Shown in pieces: positions 34,013 to 44,192 of a stretch of DNA of 64,000 bases. The notes below the pieces were generated by a model that saw only the letters and a program-made list of their open reading frames with translations, searched no databases and was not told where the DNA came from. The DNA comes from Porpolomopsis calyptriformis. Its lineage: Eukaryota > Basidiomycota > Agaricomycetes > Agaricales > Hygrophoraceae. The position numbers and the translations under genes were made by a program. The stretch covers positions 2,108,001 through 2,172,000 of the forward strand of contig OX621170.1 in the NCBI GenBank assembly GCA_951640195.1, read 5' to 3'. How positions within the stretch are numbered: position 1 is the first letter of the stretch; every line of letters begins with the position of its first letter.

Positions 34013-37000
34013 TTAGCTACTAGATTGCTCTGATCCTGGCTCATCTGTGTACTCTAATGAATCGGAATCGGAATCAGACTCTAAATCTGCCCGTTCCCTA
34101 GCAGCCTTGACTCTTGACTGAGATCTACCTACTATATGTCTTCCTGAACCTGAATCTTCTCTCTCCGCATCTTTCCTAGCAGCGTTCATTCTTGACCGAG
34201 TTATCCGCACACCACTCACCCCCTTTCTTCCCTCGTCTTTCTGGGCAGCCTTGGCCTTTGAGCGAGTAACCCTAACCTGTTGCTCTTTCCCGCTCTCTGA
34301 ACCTGAAGGATTGTTGTCTGCTTTCTGTCTCACAGGAGGCTTTCGTTTTTGGTAGATTTTGGCAGACTTTCGGCTCCGAATAGGTGGTTTTATCGATCTC
34401 CCCAAGGTTTCATCTAGTCGTCTCTGAAGTATATTCTTTGAAGCATGAGGCCTTTTTAGGACCTGAGTTCGTGGACGCGCAGCCACCTCTTTCCCAATTT
34501 CTTCAATCCGATAGAACTTTGAATTCGAAACAAAGTTGATCTTGCCTGATTTCATCCCCCATATGACTTGTTTCCCCTTTTTATTCGATAGGCCACCTAC
34601 AGGAAGGCATTGTAACTGGCCAAATATATTGTCCAATTCACGGCAGAGCTGATCACCTTCATCCATATCCCAATCCACAAGATATTGGTGGTAAGTGGAG
34701 ATATATCCTCCAGGCTGGGTGTATGGTTTCCAGACTGAATTCTCTGGGATCTGGATAGTTTGTTCAGGGAAGAAGGTTGCCCGACGTGCTGAAAATGATA
34801 GATCATGGGAGTGACTCAAAGGAAGCTTTCCTTTAAGGCCACAGCTCGAAGGAAGGAATTGGCAATGGTCAATGCCTATGATATGCTGAATCGCAGGTAC
34901 CGTCCAAGTCTCCATTGCTTCCTGAACTGTGGTTGGCTTGGGTAAAACACCTGCTGATGCAAACTGCTCTGCCAGACTTAGCCACAGCTGATGCGTGAAC
35001 TCAACAAACAACAGCTTTGTGTAAAGCAGTTCAGGAGCTTCCCAGTCATCATCCAACCTCCATTCCCTAAGGAAAATCTCTGGCTCGGTTTCCAACAGTT
35101 TCTGAATTCTTGACCAAGATGGATCAGGACCCCAAGGGCACGCATCTTGCTGATACATTTGAATAAGGTGATATGGCTGGTTGGCTTGAGTTGCCTGTGG
35201 CTTCTTCAAGGACTGTCCATACGCTTGGATAACCTCAGCTGGATCCTCCTCCGGTAGTTCTCTTAGAGATAGCACTCCTTTCTTCAACTTGAGGTCGTGA
35301 AGAAAGAACATTCCGAACCTCCACATTATCGAACTGAAACGAAGGTCTCGCAACACATCATTCAAGAATGTGTGCTTTATCCTTGGCGTGACCATGGTGT
35401 GCTTAATCAGGTGGATGATAAGCGTAGCCATCATCCCATAGTTGCTTGGTCGATTTCGTGAAAGGTGTAGTTGGACGTTTTGAAACTCTGCTAGCCTTCT
35501 TGCCAACAACTTGAAAAAGAGGCTCGACTTGATCCAAATGATAGGGTCAGATGACATATAGTCTTGTGCCTGGCAATCATTAGACATTTCTAGTTTGCAG
35601 TTATTTCGCTGCTTACCTTTTCAGATGCTACATCAAGAAGCTTTATAATGGCTAACCCACTCCCTCTAACTTCTTCTCTAACGCCGAATGACTGGATTTG
35701 AGAAGATTGAAACAGCTTTTTCCAGTGATCACAGCTAGTCATGAATCGGTCATTTGTCTTGACTGCATCACAGTCATCACATAGGTAGTTCGTTTGGCCA
35801 GGAAGTCGCACCACCTCAAAGCAAAGGTTGTAGCTGGATCGGAAGCAAAGGTGTACAAGCCGACTTTTCTTCAACTTGGTTTCAGCCTGTCTCCCTCCAT
35901 AAGCTCCAAACATGGCAGTATAATGGGTCATTCCTTTTTTCATCCCCATAAGGTCGTACGAGTCGTCGATCCTATCTAACCTCCACAGCCCTACCAATGG
36001 CTCCTGATCCTCCCTAGAAGGAGGATGGTATGAAATCCCAAGATCAAGCAAGAGTTCTCCATGCGATCGGTCCTTCATATAATCCCAGTCCATGTTAGGA
36101 ATCATCGAACAGAGTGCCTGATATATATTCTCGGTTGGGTGGTGCTGCTTAGAGAGCAGTTTGATACCTCGAGCATCTACAACAAAGAAAAAGGACCCGA
36201 ATCGGCCTAGGAGATCGGGCTGGTTATTTATGATGTCGCAGAGAGTGGTTCGCATGGAAGAAAATGCTTCAGGTGTGAGGGGAATGGTCTTGGTCGTACG
36301 TCTTGTCCCTATTTTCCATTGGAGATTACTGACGCTTGTAGGAAGATACTCCATAATTCCGGTGTAGTTGGCTAAAACCACTGGCAGAGCAGGCATGATC
36401 ACTTGTGAGAACCACAACTCCTGTACCTCCCTTGGCATCAGAGTAGTCATTCTATGCGTTCCTGGGTCTTTCCTAATCATACGAGGGAAGAAGACGTAGG
36501 TGTTAAATTGGCCTGATCCTTGACCCATCTGCCCGAAATGGGTATGTGGCAAGGCACTAAGTGGATACCTTTTAGACCTCTGCCTAGGATTTCGAGTGGT
36601 AGGTGGTTGTAGAACCTGGACATAGACATGATTGTTGATAGAGAATGGAGGTTTGTCGTCTAACAGTGGAAGAAGGTGAATATTGATTGGACCAATGAAC
36701 TGTGGTTTATGCGTGACCCATATGACGCTGTCGATATCCACCGACACTGACACTTCTTCATCGTCCAGGTTTACTCTATCCTTCTCCAAGTCGAAGTAGA
36801 TGAATTTGTTGTTGCGTGCTTTACCTTTTACAAACACACCCTGGCTCTCTGATGTCCCTTCCACCCCTCCCGCCTCATCCAACATATCCTGAGCACCCAT
36901 CACAGTCACATCTGGGTTGTCCATAGCTGGTAGGGAATTCAGCACCTCAGAAGAATGAGAAGATAACGAGGATGGGTATGCAACTGGAGATGATGGTAAA

Positions 37001-39368
37001 CATCCACTTGCTTGATCACTTGAATCCCAGTGTGGAAGAAGGTGGTCATTGAGGAGAACCGGTTCCTGGTTATTGAACATAGAGAAAAAATCGGCCTGCA
37101 ACCTATAGCCTCTATCCCTCCAGATACTCCAGTGCTTGCCCAATACAAGCATTCCATTGGTGTCAAAGGTCCACGTGTTTGGAATGATATCAGCTTGATC
37201 CTCGGAGCAAACCAACATAGCTGATTCGTAGTCATCAAAAGGCCGCTCATCAACGCTTGTTGCTAATGCTTCTTCACCCCCATTCCCATTTAGCTCAACC
37301 TCTGGAAGTTGGATTTCAGGTAGAGACCTTCTGGAAGGCTGAGGTGGTAGGTTGATTACAATGGAATCATCATCGTTGTCATCATTGTCATCATCATTGT
37401 GATTGTTGTCGTCATTGCTGGCATTGCCATCCTTGTCGTGACTATCCAGAAGATGGCCTAGTTGATTAATATAGGTAGCCTCTTTAGATTGATTATCACA
37501 GGTAATCGGAATGAGATAATACTCACACTTCATACGAGCAGTTGCAAGCGCAAGTGCTATTACCTCGAAACGCTTGAATTTTAAAAGCCCAGCCTTCATA
37601 TCATTCACAACCTCAGAATTGGGTTCCATGGAATACCGAAGCAGGGTCTGAGTCTTGTTCCAGAAGTCATATGATTTTTGTACAGTTTGAAGCGCAGTGA
37701 GAAATATTCTCTCTCGCATCGCATGAACACATTGCAATTTGGGTGCAAGTGGGTGTTGGTTAATGTCTGTGGAATACATCCAACCATTATCAAAGATTTC
37801 TTGGCAAAGCGATGCCATCCAGGAACCAGTGTCGGCCTCACTCTGTTGAAATATGTATATGAATATGCTTCTTCTGTATAGAAACGAGATTTTCACCGTA
37901 TTCCAATTCGGTTCGATTACTTGGGGACCTCGCTCATCCAACTCACTACCCAGGATCCACCCAAACACATTAGCAATAGCCCTCCAATAGTAGTTGCCAT
38001 TCCACTCCGTCCAATCTGAGTACATATTGGTTTCGAGTGGAGCTCCATGGCTAAAAACAAGAACCTTCTCCTGCTGGTAATCAAATAAAGCTAGCCTTTG
38101 GGTTGCAGAAGATTGCCATGATAGTGGAGGGAAAAATAACACAGGCTTTTTCGGGATAGCAACGTGAGGTGGAAGAAGGAGAGTTTTATGGATTTCGGTA
38201 GACAGGATGTCTTCTTCTTCTCTTATTACCCTGCTCACCGTTTCCGAGTCTAGATAGTAGGAATATCTCTGAGATGGCATCTGGGGTTGAATGGACATAT
38301 ACCATGATTTCAAAAGGTAAATTTCTATGACCGCGTGATCCAGGTGGTTTCCAGGCTTAGCAGATCCCAATGATTGACAAGCTGAAGCCCATATCCTTGG
38401 ATCTGCTAGCTTCGTGTCTAATATCCTTAATGAGTCTAATCACCACCAATAATATAAGAACATACCTATAAAAAGCTCTTGCTCAGATCGTGGTAGATTC
38501 AATCGAATGGCATTTTTTGCTAGTAAATGAGAATGAGCGCTGTCACTTTCACTGGATCCAATGAAATCTGATCCGTTATTGCTAGCTGGCGACGATGATC
38601 GGCTTGTTGAGCTTCTAAAAGTTTAGTATTTAACCTAACATTTCGAATGATAGATTTATTCACCGGTGTCTGGTTTCAAATCGCGAGTTGTTCCTTCTAA
38701 TATCCACCGAAGGCTCTGAAGGAGAGCTATAATCACTAAACCTAACCAGTATTAATACGCAAGTATCTTATGATTTCTCTTAAAATACATACCATGCTTT
38801 CGCCACCTGGAAAATAAATAAATGTAAGTTATTATTGTCATAGGTTAATTGAGACATACAGCGTCATTATCCTTTCTACTTATTGCGTTTTGGACCCTTG
38901 AAGGACCTGGCTGGGGACCTAAGGGAGCCAATGGAGGTATCAATATATATTGCTGATCCGAATTCTGGATGTTAAGATGATTTAGGCTAATTAACATTGT
39001 CTGTAATAATGTGAGCACTTTAACCTTGAAAACAGATATACACTTACTGAGTATACTGGCTTTTTGTTGATTAATATATGTTTTTTGGAAGGCATATGTT
39101 TTTCTCCTAGCATCGGTATTGGCATTGGCATCTTCTCTGCACAAGGCATATTCAGGATATTACGTATATCACTATCATCTGAACCACTAGAAGTCGAATC
39201 CCCTTCCTGGTTTATTATGGTTTTATTAGCCTCGTAATGATTTAATTGTGTGAATCGAATTAGATACATAACTACTAGGGATAGGCTTACCTTGGCTAGT
39301 GAGGACATAGCTATGATCCTATCTATATCACTGTCATAATCTGCACCTTCATTTGCCTGGTTTGCCAT
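34013..39368 (-). CDS. Large unknown protein (about 1,500 aa) of the duplicated unit, copy 1
   Basis: ATG at 39366-39368 (MANQANEGADYDSDIDRII), then short acidic/Ser exons and a Ser-rich exon (STSRSSSPASNNGSDF). Two long coding blocks (38437-35630 and 35540-34013) are joined in phase by a 62-63 nt intron at about 35569-35631 (GTAAGC...TTGCCAG), giving VASEK-AQDYM. A further 54-nt intron is likely near 37850. Visible features are an Asp/Asn-rich tract (DDNNHNDDDNDDNDDD), PLSALPHTHFGQMGQGSGQF, PREVQELWFSQVIMPAL, GRFGSFFFVVDARGIKLLSK, and a basic tail with repeated VRVTRSKAKAAQK-type motifs before an acidic end. The region around DYQQEKVLVFSHG and SEADTGSWMASL vaguely recalls a Ulp1-like fold. 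From memory, similar large hypothetical proteins recur in basidiomycete genomes. The function is unknown. Confidence 0.7.
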
Positions 39369-39497
39369 ATTGGAGGTTAAGATCGAGAGCTATGTTTGTG
39401 CAATAGTCGAGACAAAGTGTATCTACATTCACGTGACATATATATAGCTGTGGGAATATAATACGAATAATCAACATTGGTCCGTAGATTTATTATT
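39369..39497. promoter_or_regulatory. Bidirectional promoter of the duplicated unit, copy 1
   Basis: Only 129 bp separate the divergent start codons at 39368 (-) and 39498 (+). It contains a palindromic E-box CACGTG (39430-39435) and a TATATATA run (39438-39446). Shared control of both genes is inferred. Confidence 0.55.
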
Positions 39498-40863
39498 ATG
39501 GCACCTACAACCGAGGAAAAACAATGGAAATCTGCAAAAGTCGTAGAATACCTCGAGGTTCCTAATCCAAATGATGGTGAGATATCACCTATGCCTTGTT
39601 CTATTTGTTCCGAATCAAAACTTTATAGGCTCTCCTTGCAAATTCGTTAAGAATGACTTGTAAGTGTTTATCGATAATGCTTGAATAGTAGTCATTTGAT
39701 TATTTCCCTCAAACACAGCTGCCTCATCCGTCACCTTGGCCTCCATGCAAAGGAAGAAAATAATATTATAATGGACGACTACTGGAAAGGTTTGATCCTA
39801 CAAATAAGAAAAACTACTAAGGTGATACACCTGCTCAAGCTACCCTACCCAATGTTGACAATGTGCTTTAGAACAAGTATCTTGCTAAGGTTTCATGGAT
39901 GTATACAGCCAAGCAGTTGTTGGAGAGAAGTGATGTTAAGGCTGATACTAAAAGGTTGCATCTCAAAACCTACTCCTTCTCCTGTCACTCTATGTTCTTC
40001 TTACTCTTGACAGGTATATAAACACATTTGGAAAGCAAGAGCTGTGTGGCTCTGATTCTACAGATATCATTGATGCGCAAGCCTTGGAAGGTGAGGGTTA
40101 TTATATCGAGAAGCAGATATAAAAGAATGAACTGAACTGAACTGAAAATTAAACTGTAGATACAATCGACATTGTTATTATTAAAAATCAGATCGAAGAT
40201 CAACCTCCAGTAACCGCGTATTACATGCGGTAAGCTTGACGATAATACCAACCCATCTATTATACTAAAATTTCTATTAGATACTTCTGGGATGGGCATA
40301 GGCAGGCATTGAAGGTGCGTTCATTGAACTAAACATATACCCTGTAGTAATCTATTGGGTGGTAGGGCGAGCCAGAAATATGTGGCGCAACTCACTGTTA
40401 TTCACTTTGGTCCCCCGATACAGAGGAACAACGCTACTGCTGGTCCTGCAAAAGATGGTCCCATCTTACTTGCCTAGGAACCCCTGCCAACATTACCCAG
40501 CAGCAGTATCTTAACAATCTCTATGCTATAGAGAAGTTTGCCGACACCCCAAAAATTATACTTCAAGTTGCTTTCCAACCCACAGCTAGGGGAGGTCTCA
40601 CTTATTTTACAGCCGGAAATATTAGGATCGTGAACAAGGCTAGAAAGTTGCTTTCTTCACAGGAACGCAGTGTCGTCCAAGCCTCTGGATGGATAGCTGC
40701 TCACCTCATTGAGGAGTCTCGGTTAAATATGATAGACACTGACTGGGAAAACTGGCTTGAGGCAGAATTCGGCATAGATAACACAGACTCTTATGAGCCA
40801 TTAGTCGTTACAGACCAAACATACTATACTTGCCCTCGGTGTAGCTCAGATTTGCTTATTTGA
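39498..40863 (+). CDS. PHD-like zinc-binding protein, copy 1
   Basis: ATG at 39498 (MAPTTEEKQWKSAKVVEYLE). Several short exons follow with good GT-AG borders: GSPCKFVKND, CLIRHLGLHAKEE, NKYLAKVSWMYTAKQLL, FGKQELCGSDSTDIID, DTIDIVIIKNQIEDQPPV. The last long exon (about 40368-40863) reads EPEICGATHCYSLWSPDTEE and QRYCWSCKRWSHLTCLG, a spacing of Cys and His like a PHD-type finger that would bind histone tails. It ends YTCPRCSSDLLI, with a further C-x2-C. A BAH-like segment before the finger is possible but not clear. Its 3' end is 72 bp from the sirtuin start. Confidence 0.5.
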
Positions 40864-40935
40864 TACCTTACCATTCTTCTAGCTTATCTAATACCTACTA
40901 TCCTTCACCGTGTTGCTGCTAAAAACTCAGCTATT

Positions 40936-42086
40936 ATGTTCCCCTCCACTATAAAACAAAGTGCAACAGATCTAATGGATGGAATACTGAAAGCAAAGAG
41001 AATCGTCGTGCTCTGTGGTAAATCGACCCATCATCATGTTTCATTCAAATACTTACCTACTCTCTAGGAGCAGGAATATCCGTGGCTGCAGGTATTCCAT
41101 GTTTTAGAGGACCAGACGGCTTATATACTGGCAACGCACTATCTGGATTTACCGGAGTCAACCTGACTGATCTGCTTACTAGCTCATCCCTCGTAGTGAG
41201 AAATATATGTTCAAGTGAGGATTAGTTGACCAAGTTAATGTTCTAGACCCAAAAGCAACAATCACTGCATTGTCAGCTCATTGCCACCCTTGCTGAGAAA
41301 GCGGCGATCGCACAACCCACTGCCTTCCACCATTTCCTTCGTGCTCTAGACCTCCAAGGAGTGTTACTCCGTGTTTACACTCAAAATATCGATGGTTTGG
41401 AGCTCAAGGCTGGGTTACATATGTCCTCAGAAATTCACCCCAGTGATGGACCAGCCCGATGCATTCCATTGCATGGATCCCTAGAGGAACTACGATGCCC
41501 TGGCTGCTCCTCCATTTTTATCCTCGAACCATACTACCCCTCTTTGAAAGAGGGCCAACTACCAGAATGCACTGAATGTCAAATCAATATGGAAAAGAGG
41601 GTAGAGCAGGGCAAACGCAGAACGACTGTGCCTCGACTCCGACCCAATATCATTCTTTACGGAGAACCACATCCTCGAGGAGAAGAAATAGCAAACGTGC
41701 AGCAAAATGATCTTGGGTTAACTACCACCCCCAGTCGCCAACTAGATCTTCTCCTTGTGGTTGGCACTAGCTTGAAAGTGAAGGGTACTACTGACTTTAT
41801 CAAGCAGTCCGCTAGAATCTTAGCAAAAAATTCCCCCAAATCCAGTTTACAAGCATCGCCTCAAGTTATATATCTCAATAATACCTTTACAAACACAGCT
41901 ACGTGGGCTGGTATATTCGATGCTTGGATAGACATGGACTGTGAAGAGTTTGCACGGTTGGCATTGAAAAGGATGGAGGAGATGATTGCGTCAGGTGAAA
42001 TGCTCGAAAGCAACCACACTCAGGTTCAGGTTCTCTATGGAGACAGAAAGCTTAACTACAGACCATCATGGAGGTTATGGTCTTGA
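40936..42086 (+). CDS. Sirtuin (Sir2 family, Hst3/Hst4-like), 349 aa
   Basis: NAD+-dependent protein deacylase. Three exons (40936-41017, 41068-41195, 41247-42086) join in phase. Residues 28-42 are GAGISVAAGIPCFRG; TQNIDG lies at 115-120; the catalytic His is H146 in PLHGS. The zinc site is C154-C157 (CPGC) and C178-C181 (CTEC). RPNIILYGEPHPRGEE, VVGTSLKVKG and VIYLNN complete the Rossmann core. The nuclear Hst3/Hst4 branch is suggested by LRVYTQNIDGLE and the LHGSLEELRC context. The usual Asp of GIPDFR is Cys39 here, and the following Ser is Gly42. The neighbouring PHD-like and JmjC genes suggest chromatin work. Whether it belongs to the duplicated unit cannot be seen. Confidence 0.88.
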
Positions 42087-42620
42087 TAAAATTACTGAAT
42101 TAGCATCTATTACGCTGCATGCATGTCGCATCAAACTTTCCACAAATATTAATCAACTTGTATTGCTGCATTCCAAGCTAGTTACTATATAAGTCTACTA
42201 CATACGATTTGTGCTAAACCTGTGTAGACATGTTGAGCTGTGTGCAGGTGTAAATTAGCAAGTTCACATGCGCCACTCCCATCCCATTTTGGTATGCAAA
42301 TGTGATGTCACGCATAACATATCAAGTTGCTTTGATACTGTATTGATTAACTCCCAGCTATCTTGTCTGTGTATGCGTGAATATCAACTAGCTGTTATGT
42401 ACTTATGAAGTGATGTGCTATGAAGTGATGTGTGAGGAGCCTAAGTAGTGATCAAGAGCTGTGACTCACACACGAAACTACTTCCAGCACCACAATGGCT
42501 ATACGCATGCGATTGAATGAATGCTTATTTTTTCACCACATCTAGATAAATTTTATGCTGATTATCTTGTTTTCATGCAGTTATCCACCCACCCCCAAAT
42601 GTAACTACCCTTGGAACCAA
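42087..42620. other. Intergenic region, no gene recognised
   Basis: Follows the sirtuin stop and leads into the next gene. An alternative upstream start (atggctatacgc at 42495) with an intron ending at 42580 is conceivable but not supported. Confidence 0.45.
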
Positions 42621-43705
42621 ATGATGTGTTCTTCTCGATGCTTGGATGCGGATAATAATCGGTGGTCGAACGATCGCTCTCCTGTTCCACCAAGCGACAC
42701 CATCTGGCTCTTTGAGGAAATCAGCCACCCTTTCACACAACCTGACTTGACCCTCAAATTGAACCAGCAAAAGCAGATCATTTTACATGCTTTTTGCAAA
42801 AGCAGAAACAAACATCGACACTACACTCTCCCTCTATCGACCACACTTCAGATCGCTCTTCTTGACCTTGAATACTGGGCGAATGTTGCTAACCCTCATC
42901 CCAGTGCAAATCGTATCACACGTTACCTGGAAAGGCTCAGGTCTGATCTCTGGGTTGAGTTATCACAAAACCATGGCAGCTTTGGCTCTAGCTTCCAACC
43001 TAAAACGACAATACCGTGGGCAGTTAGAATGAATCACTTTTTTGACCACTCTTTCTTCGGCAGACGGGAGTACCTTCAGAAATGCAAGGCAAATGGGTGG
43101 ACTCCATACACCCATGAAGACCCAACCTTATACCGTAAGAGGCAGCTTCTGCATACACAAGCTTCCCTTATCTCATCATGCTTTCCAATTCAAACTACAT
43201 AGAATGGCATACTTTATTCGAAACCCATACAAACTGGCTAAGCAGGGGGTTCCAGCTATGTCTCCAGCAGCTAGAATCACACACGAAACCTCCCCGGTTT
43301 GACAGAGGGCACTCTGTGACCTGTGCGCTTGCTTTGTTCCTTGGAGTTAACGGTGAGAGTAAATGAAATCAACATCTTGGCTTAGGGATGCTCTAATGCT
43401 ATATGCTTCTCTTTGCTACTGGCATCAATGAAAATACAGCCCAACAGTGGGCTAACGATGTTCAGGAGAAGAATATCAACCCAGATTCCCATGGATACGG
43501 TGTAAATACATCATCACCTACCCATGAGGCTGATCTTGGGTAGGTCTGTAAGACACACATGGTTCACATTCACTCATTGTGATCATTTAGTATTTCACAG
43601 CTAGCAATGAATCTTTCAGCTGATAATGATCAGCCAGTGGGATCCCATGGTGCATTTCATTCAGATGAATTTACCAAGCTGATACTGATCCAAGATCCAA
43701 GCTGA
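42621..43705 (+). CDS. Paralogue 1 of an unnamed N-terminal module, no JmjC seen
   Basis: ATG at 42621 (MMCSSRCLDADNNRW). The conserved core reads IPWAVRMNHFFDHSFFGRRE, then GWTPYTHEDPTLY, an intron at the same place as in the paralogues (TAC-C/GTAAGA), then EWHTLFETHTNWLSRGF. Later exons (QQWANDVQEKNINPD; ISQLAMNLSADNDQPVG) end at a TGA at 43703-43705, or at 43541 if the last intron is not used. It shares WAVR..HSFGHS..GR..Y..RC and the intron position with 44193 and 47873. The function is unknown. Confidence 0.5.
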
Positions 43706-43769
43706 GATAGAGGGGGGGCAGCCTCAATTCTCCGATAACAGTGTTACCATTCCTCCACGATTCGAAAGG

Positions 43770-43806
43770 AAGATGAAGACGAAGATGAAGACGAAGATGA
43801 TAATGA
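43770..43806 (+). repeat. gaagatgaagac microsatellite
   Basis: Short purine-rich repeat. On the plus strand it could encode an EDEDEDEDED run. It lies in the 490-bp space between two genes and may be a relic exon. Confidence 0.6.
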
Positions 43807-44192
43807 AAGTTTCTTGATGTTTTTTGTTTTTTTACATGCGAACAGCAGCTGCAAGTTACCATGGGACTTACAGATCATTGTAGCCACCTTTCCTCAGCGG
43901 TATACCTCACACCTCCACAATCTGTATCCTTCACTTCAATAAATTATAATGAGGATGATGGTTTTCACCGTAATATTTATAACTCCTTCAACCAGATGAA
44001 GGAGTAGTGGAATGAATCAAATGGCAAAGAAAACGTCAGGGCTTCTTTGTCACCCTCAAACTTGAGAATATGGCATTCATTTATAGCACATGATCTAATC
44101 CAAGTCCTGGATAGAATCATATCGTCTTTGTAGCTTTCAAACTCTTTAATCGAATAAATACCCACGTGACCCCCACACATACGTTCATTATC

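Larger units (their letters stand above)
31759..40047. repeat. Segmental duplication, copy 1 (portion visible in both copies)
   Basis: Matches 55712-64000 in the same orientation at a constant offset of 23,953 bp, so there are no net insertions or deletions in 8,289 bp and only scattered substitutions. The left edge is sharp: tcagggaccc is shared from 31759, and the sequences to its left are unrelated. The right edge cannot be placed because copy 2 reaches the window end. Confidence 0.97.

Noticed and set aside
39681..40010. Single 109-aa plus-strand ORF
   Set aside because: It crosses clear splice sites. The spliced PHD-like gene in other frames gives a more protein-like reading and explains the region better.
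31759..40047. KDZ transposon explanation for the duplicated unit
   Set aside because: KDZ elements are linked to TET/JBP genes in basidiomycetes, but I see no KDZ transposase motifs, no terminal inverted repeats and no TET/JBP gene inside the unit.
43671..43862. Minus-strand ORF opposite the gaagatgaagac repeat
   Set aside because: Repeat-derived HLRLHLRLHL translation without homology or splice support.
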